A DNA stretch of 13,813 nucleotides from an uncultured Sutterella sp. (lineage in GTDB: Bacteria; Pseudomonadota; Gammaproteobacteria; Burkholderiales; Burkholderiaceae_F). Positions 1 to 6,275 of this stretch are shown here, in pieces; within the stretch, counting starts at the first letter, position 1; every line of letters starts with the position of its first letter. A model generated the notes under the pieces. That model made no database searches. It had not been told where the DNA came from and was given only the letters and a program-made list of their open reading frames with translations. The stretch is taken from contig CAKQKT010000052.1 in assembly GCA_934249275.1 (NCBI GenBank), positions 1 through 13,813 on the forward strand, in the 5' to 3' direction. A program made the translations under genes and the position numbers.

Positions 1-396
1 TTCGTTGTACGGGTCAAGCTTGAGAGCGTCGTCACGAGCAAAGATGGATTCAGTGCCGGAAATGCCCACGCCGGCTTCGTTGTAGCCGACGGCGCCATGG
101 AGCTGCGTCTTCCAGTTGGGAACCGTGGTGTAGCGCATGCTGTCCTTCGGCAGCGGATATTCGAAGTTCGTCGCGCCGTCATGATCTTTGGTGCGATACA
201 TGCCGGTCTGGTTGTGCTTGGCCGGATGGATTACGAAGTGCTGTGCCTTGAGCGCATTGCTGTCGGCCGCGCGGGCGACAAGGAAGGATCCGTCGGCGGT
301 TGCGCCTTCACCCACGACAACGGTGGTGCAGGCAAGCGCGGAAGCGGAAAGCGCGGTCGTGACGGCGAGCGTCAGAGCAAGCTTGCGAAAGAACAT
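1..396 (-). CDS. Secreted C69-family dipeptidase, N-terminal part (truncated by window edge)
   Basis: The first 132 residues are present; the rest lies beyond position 1. Residues 1-22 form a signal peptide (FFRK basic start, Leu/Ala/Val-rich core, SALA cleavage site). Cleavage would expose Cys23 in ACTTVVVG, which matches the N-terminal nucleophile of peptidase family C69 (Ntn-hydrolase dipeptidases). Further family-like segments are DGSFLVARAADSN (about 36-48) and the GAVGYNEAGVGISGTES stretch near 101-117. The residue at -3 of Cys23 is Ala, so it is a poor lipobox and I favour signal peptidase I. By family knowledge it would cleave dipeptides outside the cytoplasm as part of peptide feeding. 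The ATG at 396 is preceded by GAGGAGA at a good distance, which fixes the start. It is divergent from the hydrogenase gene. The family call is fairly firm; substrate is unknown. Confidence 0.85.
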   Translation of the reverse strand, partial: MFFRKLALTLAVTTALSASALACTTVVVGEGATADGSFLVARAADSNALKAQHFVIHPAKHNQTGMYRTKDHDGATNFEYPLPKDSMRYTTVPNWKTQLHGAVGYNEAGVGISGTESIFARDDALKLDPYNE

Positions 397-420
397 GGTT
401 GGTCTCCTCGTGTTTTGTAA

Positions 421-457
421 AGTCCCTCCCCGTTGGTCAAAAGGGATGGGCGGGACT
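421..457. other. Hairpin in the leader region of the C69 peptidase gene
   Basis: AGTCCC (421-426) pairs with GGGACT (452-457), and after a 1x1 mismatch CCC (428-430) pairs with GGG (448-450). It lies 25 bp upstream of the peptidase start codon and would be in its 5' leader if transcription starts further out. No U-run follows on either strand, so it is not a standard terminator. Role unknown. Confidence 0.4.
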
Positions 458-668
458 TCAGCGAATCGTCCGCCTCGAGCGCACCGATGCTTCGACAAGC
501 CTCCTTCGCGACGTCCGGCGGTTCGGAATATGCGGAAGAGCTGTGCGCCCGGTCTCATGCTTGTAGAGGAGTCAGGCGTCTGCGAAGAATCGGCAGCGGC
601 GGGACGCGGAAGGTTCATCGAACCGTCGGTCTGTCTGTCTAGGCAGAACATCTTAGATGAGCTGACAT

Positions 669-687
669 GCCGAGAGCAATCATTATC
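669..687 (-). promoter_or_regulatory. Fur-box-like sequence upstream of the hydrogenase gene
   Basis: Read on the minus strand this 19-mer begins GATAATGATT and matches the E. coli Fur consensus GATAATGATAATCATTATC at about 11 of 19 positions, with the first half nearly perfect and the second half poor. It lies about 207 bp upstream of the hydrogenase start. The same GATAATGA octamer occurs twice more in the 4853-5281 gap. Weak evidence on its own. Confidence 0.25.
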
Positions 688-744
688 AGGGTAAACAATA
701 TCGCCACCTAGCACTAACCCGAATCCCTGACGCAAGCCTGCCGG

Positions 745-761
745 CGGCCTCTATCAGGCCG
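745..761. other. Short GC hairpin upstream of the hydrogenase gene
   Basis: CGGCCT (745-750) and AGGCCG (756-761) are perfect inverted copies around CTATC. It sits just upstream of the AT-rich patch with TTGACA. It could be an operator or part of an end of leftward transcription; nothing decides between these. Confidence 0.3.
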
Positions 762-893
762 ATAGCAATAATTGACAAATCGACGCCCGCACTGCGGAGT
801 TTGGCGGACTAAAATGATGTAACTGCTCCGAAAGCCCTCCCCCGGCGTCTTTCCGGCAGTTTCGTTTTTCAGACCACAAGAACAGGAGACCTT

Positions 894-2945
894 ATGTCCA
901 AGCACATGCGGCAGGCGGTTCGCGTCGCCATTGACGAGAACAACCCCGCCATTGTCCGCGACGAGGATCTTTGCGTGGAATGCCGCCTTTGCGCAGGCAT
1001 CTGCAATGAATATGTCGGCGTCAACAGCGCCTACGATCTTGCCAAGACGGGCGACCGCTCCATCTGCATTCACTGCGGCCAGTGCATTCCCGTCTGCCCG
1101 ACCAACTCCCTTCAGATCAAGTCCTCCCGCGCGGACGTCGAGAAGGCCGTGGCAGATCCCGACAAGATCGTGATCTTCTCCACGAGCCCGGCCGTCCGCG
1201 TTGCCCTGGGCGACGCCTTTGCCATGCCCGACGGCGCCTTTGTCGAAGGCAAGATGATCGAGCTTCTGCGCCGCCTTGGCGGGGACTACGTTCTCGACAC
1301 GAACTTCGCCGCCGACCTCACGATCTGCGAGGAGGCCGCCGAGCTCGTCGAGCGCATCACCAAGGCCACGGCCCCGCTGCCGCAGTTCACGAGCTGCTGC
1401 CCGGCCTGGGTCCGCTACTGCGAAACGTTCCACCCCGAGATGATTCCGCACATCTCCTCCGCGAAGAGCCCCATCGGCATGCAGGGTCCGACCGTCAAGA
1501 CCTACTTCGCGAAGAAGATGAACATCGATCCGAAGAAGATCGTGCACGTGGCCGTCACGCCCTGCACCGCCAAGAAGGCCGAAATTCTGCGTGAAGAGAT
1601 GAATGCCGCCGGCCGTCTTCTGGGCGACCCGGCCATGCGCGACACCGACCTCGTGCTGACGACCGTCGAGCTCGCCGACTGGGCCAAGTCCAAGCGCATC
1701 AGCTTCGCCGATCTTCCCGACAGCCAGTACGACCGCCTGATGGGCGAAGGCTCGGGCGCCGGCGCCATCTTCGGCAATTCCGGCGGCGTCATGGAGGCTG
1801 CGCTTCGCACCGCCTACCGCCATCTCACCGGCGAACAGGCGCCGGCCGAGCTCTATCACCTCACCCCCGTGCGCGGCATGCAGGACGTCAAGGAGGCGAC
1901 CGTCACGATCGCCGGCAACGACATCAACGTTGCCGTCATCTACGGCACCGCCAATGCTGGCGAGTTCATCCGCCGCCTCAACGCCGGCGAAACGGACAAG
2001 CTCTACCACTTCGTCGAAGTGATGTCCTGCCCGGGCGGCTGCATCTCCGGCGGCGGCCAGCCGTCCGCCTTCGGCAACAAGGCCGACGTGCTTCGCGAAG
2101 CCCGCATTGCGAGCCTCTACAAGCGCGACGAGGAGATGGCCTGCCGCACGAGCGACGAAAACCCCGAAATCAAGGCCCTTTACCGTGACTTCTACGGCGA
2201 ACCGCTCAGCGAGCTCGCCGAAGAAATGCTTCACACCCATTACACCGACCGCAAGTCGGATTTAGGAGAAAAGAAAATGTCTTACCGTTGCAAGGTTTGC
2301 GGCTACATCTACGAAGGCGACGAACTGCCTGCCGACTACATCTGCCCGCTCTGCCACAAGGGCGTCGAAGTCTTTGAAAAGATTGAAGAAAAGCCCGCCG
2401 CCACCGGCGCCAAGACGCTCGCCGGCACCAAGACCGAAAAGAACCTCCAGGCTGCGTTCGCCGGTGAAAGCCAGGCCCGCAACAAGTACACGTACTTCGC
2501 CGAAGTCGCCAAGCGCGAAGGCTACGAACAGCTCGCCGAAATCTTCCTGACGACGGCCCGCAACGAACAAGAACACGCCCGCCTGTGGTTCTCCGCTCTC
2601 GGCGGCATCCAGTCCACGGCCGCCAACCTCAAGGCCGCCGCTGAAGGCGAAAACTACGAATGGACCGACATGTACGTCCAGTTCGCCAAGGAAGCCGAAG
2701 AAGAAGGCTTCCCGGAACTCGCCGCCAAGTTCCGCGCCGTCGGCGCCATCGAAAAGGCTCATGAAGAGCGCTACCTCAAGCTCCTCAAGAACGTCGAAAT
2801 GCAGCAGGTCTTCGAAAAGGCCGGCGAATGCATGTGGGAATGCCGCATCTGCGGTCATCTCGTCGTCGGCAAGAAGGCTCCGGAAGTCTGCCCGGTCTGC
2901 GGCTACAGCCAGGCCTACTTTGAAGTCCGCGCCACGAACTACTGA
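894..2945 (+). CDS. [FeFe]-hydrogenase fused to a double-rubredoxin rubrerythrin
   Basis: 683 residues in one uninterrupted frame. Part 1 (1-461) is a complete cytoplasmic [FeFe]-hydrogenase: two [4Fe-4S] ferredoxin motifs (C27/30/33/37 and C58/61/64/68), then the three H-cluster signatures: TSCCPAW (C168 as proton-relay Cys, C169 as ligand), TPCTAKKAE (C224) and EVMSCPGGC (E375, C379, C383). It ends with LHTHYTDRK, the usual C-terminus of these enzymes. Part 2 (462-683) is rubrerythrin: an N-terminal rubredoxin (C466/469/484/487), a ferritin-like di-iron domain (E525, E558-x-x-H561, E602-604 region, E620-x-x-H623) and a C-terminal rubredoxin (C650/653/666/669). CAGGAGA precedes the ATG. Known chemistry suggests H2 oxidation or proton reduction plus H2O2 reduction; coupling the two is inference. 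Met462 has its own RBS. No HydE/F/G maturases are in the window. The second signature has Thr where Met is usual. Confidence 0.93.
   Translation: MSKHMRQAVRVAIDENNPAIVRDEDLCVECRLCAGICNEYVGVNSAYDLAKTGDRSICIHCGQCIPVCPTNSLQIKSSRADVEKAVADPDKIVIFSTSPAVRVALGDAFAMPDGAFVEGKMIELLRRLGGDYVLDTNFAADLTICEEAAELVERITKATAPLPQFTSCCPAWVRYCETFHPEMIPHISSAKSPIGMQGPTVKTYFAKKMNIDPKKIVHVAVTPCTAKKAEILREEMNAAGRLLGDPAMRDTDLVLTTVELADWAKSKRISFADLPDSQYDRLMGEGSGAGAIFGNSGGVMEAALRTAYRHLTGEQAPAELYHLTPVRGMQDVKEATVTIAGNDINVAVIYGTANAGEFIRRLNAGETDKLYHFVEVMSCPGGCISGGGQPSAFGNKADVLREARIASLYKRDEEMACRTSDENPEIKALYRDFYGEPLSELAEEMLHTHYTDRKSDLGEKKMSYRCKVCGYIYEGDELPADYICPLCHKGVEVFEKIEEKPAATGAKTLAGTKTEKNLQAAFAGESQARNKYTYFAEVAKREGYEQLAEIFLTTARNEQEHARLWFSALGGIQSTAANLKAAAEGENYEWTDMYVQFAKEAEEEGFPELAAKFRAVGAIEKAHEERYLKLLKNVEMQQVFEKAGECMWECRICGHLVVGKKAPEVCPVCGYSQAYFEVRATNY
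2264..2279 (+). promoter_or_regulatory. Internal ribosome binding site and ATG for stand-alone rubrerythrin
   Basis: AGGAGA (2264-2269), 7 nt, then ATG (2277-2279), all inside the hydrogenase-rubrerythrin frame and exactly at the domain boundary (codon 462). Initiation here would give a 222-residue rubrerythrin. Glutamate codons change sharply at this point: by hand count about half GAG before it, but only 1 GAG among about 31 Glu codons after it. This supports the view that the downstream part is, or recently was, a separate highly expressed gene. Confidence 0.75.
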
Positions 2946-2956
2946 TCAGCTTGAAT

Positions 2957-2976
2957 GATGCGCCCTGCGGCGCATC
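2957..2976. other. Perfect 8-bp hairpin after the rubrerythrin stop
   Basis: GATGCGCC (2957-2964), loop CTGC, GGCGCATC (2969-2976). It lies between the stop codon and the main terminator and probably protects the mRNA 3' end or assists termination. Confidence 0.6.
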
Positions 2977-2988
2977 TCCATAAGCTCG

Positions 2989-3025
2989 AAGAGCCTCGGA
3001 TTCCAAGAATCCGGGGCTCTTTGTT
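2989..3025. terminator. Intrinsic terminator between convergent hydrogenase and cyclase genes
   Basis: A 15-bp stem with one G-T pair: AAGAGCC-T-CGGATTC (2989-3003), loop CAA, GAATCCG-G-GGCTCTT (3007-3021), followed by TTGTT. It ends the plus-strand hydrogenase transcript. The symmetric stem and the convergent gene order mean it could also serve the minus-strand cyclase gene, although its A-rich side is short. Confidence 0.8.
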
Positions 3026-3058
3026 CATATGAAAGTGTGTTCCGCTAAACCCATTCAC

Positions 3059-4852
3059 TCATTTAGAAAACTTCTCGGCGAAGTGAGTCTTCATGGCCTC
3101 CCAATCGGCGAACAGCACGTAGAACACCCTGCCGTACTGCCTGCTCTCCACGATTCGTCCGTGGTCCAGCACGACGATGAAGGAGCCGTCGGCCTTCTGC
3201 AGATGATAGTGGATGTAGTCGTTATCGCTTCCGGCGTCGATCTGCTCCCAAATGCCGGTCTCGGTGCTCTGCCGCTCGTCTTCACGAATCAGATTGCGGA
3301 AGCTCTTCTTCGTATACGCAAAGAGCTCGTCGAGGGTTTCACACCCGACCATGCGCAGGAACTCCTGATTCGCATAGAAGAGTTCGTCATCCACCTTGTC
3401 GGCACGGTAGATGATGAAGGCGCCGGGAAGATTCTCGGAGATGTCCTTGAGCGCGAATCCAAGACGCTTGCGAATACCGACATCGCTTTCCTTGCTGTAG
3501 GCGGAACACCCGTTCTTGCCGTGCATCTTCATTTGATAGAGCGCCACGTCGGCACAGTGCTGAAGCCCGGCAAAGTCACCGGCATCAACGGGATATTCGG
3601 CATACCCGACGGAAATCGAAAAATGATGCTCCACGCCCCTCCAGGTAAAGCTCTTTGGAGCTTTCGCAAATTGCTCCAGCCGGTCTTTGGCTTCGGCAGC
3701 GGTGCAGTTCGGCAGAATGATGCTGAACTCGTCGCCGCCGGTTCTGCCCAACAATGCGCCGGTCGGGAAAAAGGCCTTCAGGCTTTCCGCAAGGCTCTTC
3801 AAAACCACGTCTCCCCAGGCATGACCGTAGAGGTCGTTGATGATCTTGAAGTCATCGACGTCAAGCAGGACGCCCACCAAAGGCTTGCTCGGATTCTCAG
3901 CGATCAGCTTTTTCACCCGGTCGATAAAGCCGTAGCGGTTGTAGAGGCCGGTCAGATCGTCCACATGCGCGAGCTTCTTGAATCTTTCCTTGTGCTCCCG
4001 ATTATCCAGCAATGCCCAAGTGAGCCAGGTCAGAAGTAGCACGATCAGCGTCCATAGCCCTGCAATACCGGCGACGAACCCCGGATTTCCCCATCCGCTC
4101 CCGGGCATCACCTCGAATTTCCAGGTTTCCTCACCCAGAATGAAGCTGTAGGAAGCGGGATCGATCAGCTTGCCGCCCGTCTGCCACACAACCTTGAATT
4201 CCGTGTCCCAAGGCGTATCCGTCTTGGAAAGGCGATATTCATATCCAACCTGCGAAAGCGTGTTGAATGAATTCGCAAATATCTCCGGCACGCGCATGAT
4301 GGCGATCGTGAAGCCCCAGAAATACGGTTTCCCGTTCTCGTCCTTCAAATAGAGCGGATTGCGAATGGCAATTCCCTTGCCTCCCTGATTGAGGTTGAAG
4401 GGGCCCTGAACAGTCAAAATATGATTGTCTCTTGCATAGCGGGAGATCCTTCCGCGAAACGGATCGCCCATCAGATCAACAAGCCCCGCCTCGTTGCCTT
4501 TGAGCGGATGGATCTGCGTGACGACGCCGTTGGGCGCGAGCTGCAGGCTCGACACCGCATCCGTCATGAGATTTTCGGCAATCTCGTCAAACTGGGGAAA
4601 CTTGCCGTCCCGGCTGATCAAAACCTGCTGCAGGGCATTCGTCCTTTGAACGCCGTGAAGAAGCTGATTTCTCATGCGCTCGGCATAGGCCGAAGCATTC
4701 AGTCGCGCCAGCAGATGTTGTTCATTCCTTTCGTCCCGGTCCACCAGGAAGGAAACCAACCCGACGAAACACATTCCCAGCACAAAAACAATCAGAGGCA
4801 CAAGTGTTTTTTTCTTCAACGGTCTCACGAAGCGAAGTCCCAGGGAAAACAA
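3059..4852 (-). CDS. Membrane CHASE-GGDEF-PAS diguanylate cyclase
   Basis: 597 residues. An RPLKKK basic stretch precedes TM1 (about 16-37). The periplasmic part (about 40-258) has CHASE-domain features: LQLAPNGVVTQIHPLKGNE at 103-121 and GPFNLNQGGKGIAIRNP at 150-166. TM2 is about 261-283. The GGDEF domain follows (about 295-455), with DDLTGLYNR, the metal-binding LLDVDDFKIIND region and an intact GGDEF (372-376), so it should make c-di-GMP from GTP. No RxxD inhibitory site precedes GGDEF, so product inhibition is probably absent. A PAS-like domain is C-terminal (about 475-585), the reverse of the more common PAS-GGDEF order. The only start that keeps TM1 is TTG at 4852; no ATG precedes it before an in-frame TGA, and no Shine-Dalgarno is visible. 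The ligand is unknown. Confidence 0.88.
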   Translation of the reverse strand: MFSLGLRFVRPLKKKTLVPLIVFVLGMCFVGLVSFLVDRDERNEQHLLARLNASAYAERMRNQLLHGVQRTNALQQVLISRDGKFPQFDEIAENLMTDAVSSLQLAPNGVVTQIHPLKGNEAGLVDLMGDPFRGRISRYARDNHILTVQGPFNLNQGGKGIAIRNPLYLKDENGKPYFWGFTIAIMRVPEIFANSFNTLSQVGYEYRLSKTDTPWDTEFKVVWQTGGKLIDPASYSFILGEETWKFEVMPGSGWGNPGFVAGIAGLWTLIVLLLTWLTWALLDNREHKERFKKLAHVDDLTGLYNRYGFIDRVKKLIAENPSKPLVGVLLDVDDFKIINDLYGHAWGDVVLKSLAESLKAFFPTGALLGRTGGDEFSIILPNCTAAEAKDRLEQFAKAPKSFTWRGVEHHFSISVGYAEYPVDAGDFAGLQHCADVALYQMKMHGKNGCSAYSKESDVGIRKRLGFALKDISENLPGAFIIYRADKVDDELFYANQEFLRMVGCETLDELFAYTKKSFRNLIREDERQSTETGIWEQIDAGSDNDYIHYHLQKADGSFIVVLDHGRIVESRQYGRVFYVLFADWEAMKTHFAEKFSK

Positions 4853-4863
4853 GAGTATTCGAT

Positions 4864-4891
4864 AGTATAGATATCACAGCCTGTGTCTGAA
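4864..4891 (-). promoter_or_regulatory. Candidate promoter of the cyclase gene
   Basis: On the minus strand TTCAGA (4891-4886, 4 of 6 to the -35 consensus), 16-bp spacer, TATACT (4869-4864, 5 of 6 to the -10 consensus). Transcription would start near 4857, only a few bases before the TTG codon, giving a nearly leaderless mRNA. This would agree with the missing Shine-Dalgarno. Confidence 0.35.
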
Positions 4892-5010
4892 GGAATATCA
4901 CTCCCAGCAAGCACAGCCTCTCAGCCGTCCAATCCGGCCCCCATGTGAACTCAATCTTTCACCCTGCCGAAATTTAGCAAGCTATTTTTTAATTTTCCCT
5001 CCAATTGAGA

Positions 5011-5029
5011 CGTAATGCAAGTCATTATC
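5011..5029 (-). promoter_or_regulatory. Fur-box-like palindrome
   Basis: On the minus strand GATAATGACTTGCATTACG matches the E. coli Fur consensus at 13 of 19 positions and has a TAATG/CATTA dyad (5013-5017, 5023-5027). It overlaps TTGCAT, which with a 17-bp spacer to GAAAAT could be a leftward promoter. It could act on the cyclase, the MoxR operon or both. Confidence 0.35.
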
Positions 5030-5090
5030 TTTCTCACCGCAACATCTTTTTCACTGCAACTGCAGGCATTGATTCCGACTCGCTTTCGCA

Positions 5091-5123
5091 TGCGTCAAAT
5101 GCTGACGCACCGTGCAAGATAAT
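5091..5123 (+). promoter_or_regulatory. 7-bp inverted repeat next to a -10 element upstream of the MoxR operon
   Basis: TGCGTCA (5091-5097), spacer AATGC, TGACGCA (5103-5109) is a perfect dyad. Nine bases later comes GATAAT (5118-5123), a good -10 preceded by TGC. No clear -35 is present: the repeat occupies that place, as expected for an activator site or an operator. The GATAATGATGCT start also resembles a Fur half box. Confidence 0.4.
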
Positions 5124-5131
5124 GATGCTGA

Positions 5132-5165
5132 GGCAATGACGGCGATGAGCCTCGCCCGTCATGCC
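5132..5165. other. Strong hairpin in the presumed MoxR operon leader
   Basis: GGC-(A)-ATGACGGCGA (5132-5145) pairs with TCG-(C)-CCGTCATGCC (5152-5165), with two single-base bulges and loop TGAGCC. It lies just downstream of the GATAAT element, so it would sit at the very 5' end of the transcript. No U-run, so not a terminator; it might stabilise the mRNA. Confidence 0.4.
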
Positions 5166-5281
5166 GGCCGAACAACCTGCGCTCCCGAACCATCAGAAAC
5201 CGCATCCACTCAGTCTACAAAGGAGAACGGCGCCTCAACCCGGCTCTTGCAAAAGGCCCGGGAGACAGGCGCCCGCATCAT

Positions 5282-6265
5282 ATGAAAGCCTCACGCCTTG
5301 CAACCGTTCTTGAAACGCTTCTGGACCAGTCCTGGGCCGCCTTCATCTGGGGCGCGCCCGGCATCGGCAAAAGCTCGATCGTGAGCCAGGTGGCCGAAAG
5401 CCGCGGGATGCCGCTCATCGACCTTCGCGCCTCGCTTCTCGATCCCACAGACCTTCGAGGGATTCCGATGATCAAGGACGGGACCGCGGTCTGGTGTCCG
5501 CCCGCCTTTCTCCCGAAGAAGTCCGACAAGCCCGGGATTTTGTTCCTCGACGAAATCAATGCTGCGCCGCCTCTCGTGCAGGCCGCGCTCTATCAGCTGA
5601 TTTTGGACCACAGGATCGGCGAGTACGAGCTGCCCGAAGGCTGGCACATCATCGCTGCGGGCAACAGACGCGAAGACAAGGCCGTGACCTTCAGGCTTTC
5701 AAGCGCGCTCGCCAACCGCTTCATTCACCTTGATCTTGAGGTCGATCGCGGCGACTGGCACGCCTGGGCCGTGAAGCGCGGCATTGCGCCCGAAGTCATC
5801 GCGTTCATCAAGTACCGCCCGAATCTTCTGCAGGCCTCGTCCGACGGCGAGGAAGCCTTTGCAACGCCTCGCAGCTGGGAGATGGTGAGCGACGTCGTGA
5901 AGCAGTTCGGGGGTGCCGAACAGGCGCGCGACGTCATCCCAGGCATCGTCGGGACGGGGCCCGCCGTCGAATTCCTGAATTTCGCCAAGAAGTCGGTGCT
6001 CAGAAAAGAGATCGACGCCATCATCGCCGATCCAGATCATGCGCCGATTCCCGCGGAACTTGACCGCCTGTGGGTGCTCGTGTCGTTCCTTGTTGCGCAG
6101 GTTGAAAGCCAGGACGTGCTGCAGGCCGTCGTTGCGCTTCTGCCTCGCCTGCCCGTTGAGTTTGCGATTGTGCTCCTGAGCGACACGATCCGCCGCGTGC
6201 CGGCGATCGTTCGCGAGAAGCGCGTGAGCGATTTCGTCAAGACCCACCAGGTGGTGCTGATTTGA
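5282..6265 (+). CDS. MoxR-type AAA+ ATPase
   Basis: 327 residues, a typical length for MoxR proteins. Walker A is GAPGIGKSS (24-32), Walker B is ILFLDEIN (86-93), sensor-1 Asn is in AAGNR (125-129) and an arginine-finger candidate is in ANRFIHLDL (R146). The C-terminal lid region is helical. MoxR ATPases form hexameric rings that remodel or activate client proteins together with a VWA-domain partner; the next gene, 10 bp downstream, supplies such a domain. ATG 5282 is the only usable start: the frame is open upstream to TGA at about 5129 but holds no ATG/GTG/TTG, and the next Met (43) would remove Walker A. The nearest Shine-Dalgarno-like GGAGA is 16 nt away, which is long, so translation may be weak. 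Confidence 0.9.
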   Translation: MKASRLATVLETLLDQSWAAFIWGAPGIGKSSIVSQVAESRGMPLIDLRASLLDPTDLRGIPMIKDGTAVWCPPAFLPKKSDKPGILFLDEINAAPPLVQAALYQLILDHRIGEYELPEGWHIIAAGNRREDKAVTFRLSSALANRFIHLDLEVDRGDWHAWAVKRGIAPEVIAFIKYRPNLLQASSDGEEAFATPRSWEMVSDVVKQFGGAEQARDVIPGIVGTGPAVEFLNFAKKSVLRKEIDAIIADPDHAPIPAELDRLWVLVSFLVAQVESQDVLQAVVALLPRLPVEFAIVLLSDTIRRVPAIVREKRVSDFVKTHQVVLI

Positions 6266-6275
6266 GGATAAAAGC

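Larger units (their letters stand above)
397..893. other. 497-bp divergent intergenic region, no gene seen
   Basis: Reading frames here have no plausible start, RBS or recognisable product. It must hold the promoters for the C69 peptidase (leftward) and the hydrogenase (rightward). Visible elements: a hairpin at 421-457; a perfect GGTTC-ATC-GAACC dyad at 612-624; an 11-bp CATCT-T-AGATG dyad near 649-659; a Fur-half-like TCATTATC at 680-687; a CGGCCT/AGGCCG hairpin at 745-761; an orphan TTGACA at 772-777; and TAAAAT at 810-815 as a possible -10 for the hydrogenase, although no good -35 sits 16-18 bp upstream of it. Confidence 0.6.
4853..5281. other. 429-bp divergent intergenic region, no gene seen
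   Basis: Located between the cyclase (leftward) and the MoxR operon (rightward). It is AT-rich in the middle (about 4960-5060). No frame here has a plausible start with RBS. It contains a candidate cyclase promoter, two Fur-box-like sequences, a perfect 7-bp inverted repeat beside a good -10 and a strong hairpin, each listed separately. AAAGGAGAA at 5218-5226 looks like a Shine-Dalgarno but no start codon follows at a usable distance. Confidence 0.6.

Noticed and set aside
188..694. Open frames in the 397-893 gap
   Set aside because: They overlap the C69 coding region or lack an RBS, and their composition looks random.
772..785. FNR-type box (TTGAC...) about 42 bp before a presumed start from the TAAAAT at 810
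   Set aside because: The position is attractive for an anaerobic enzyme, but the second half CGACG does not match ATCAA at all.
714..2240. Long minus-strand open frame opposite the hydrogenase
   Set aside because: Antisense shadow of the hydrogenase caused by codon bias (no stops in complementary frame); composition is Gly/Val/Asp/His-rich and without motifs.
3029..4039. Plus-strand open frame opposite the cyclase
   Set aside because: The minus strand encodes an intact GGDEF and PAS region here; the plus frame has no recognisable product.
4722..4910. A different minus frame with an ATG at 4910 as the true N-terminus of the cyclase, joined by a frameshift at the T-run at 4807-4813
   Set aside because: The TTG frame already gives a proper basic-plus-hydrophobic first helix (RPLKKK then TM1); the other frame gives no better signal and needs an assumed error.
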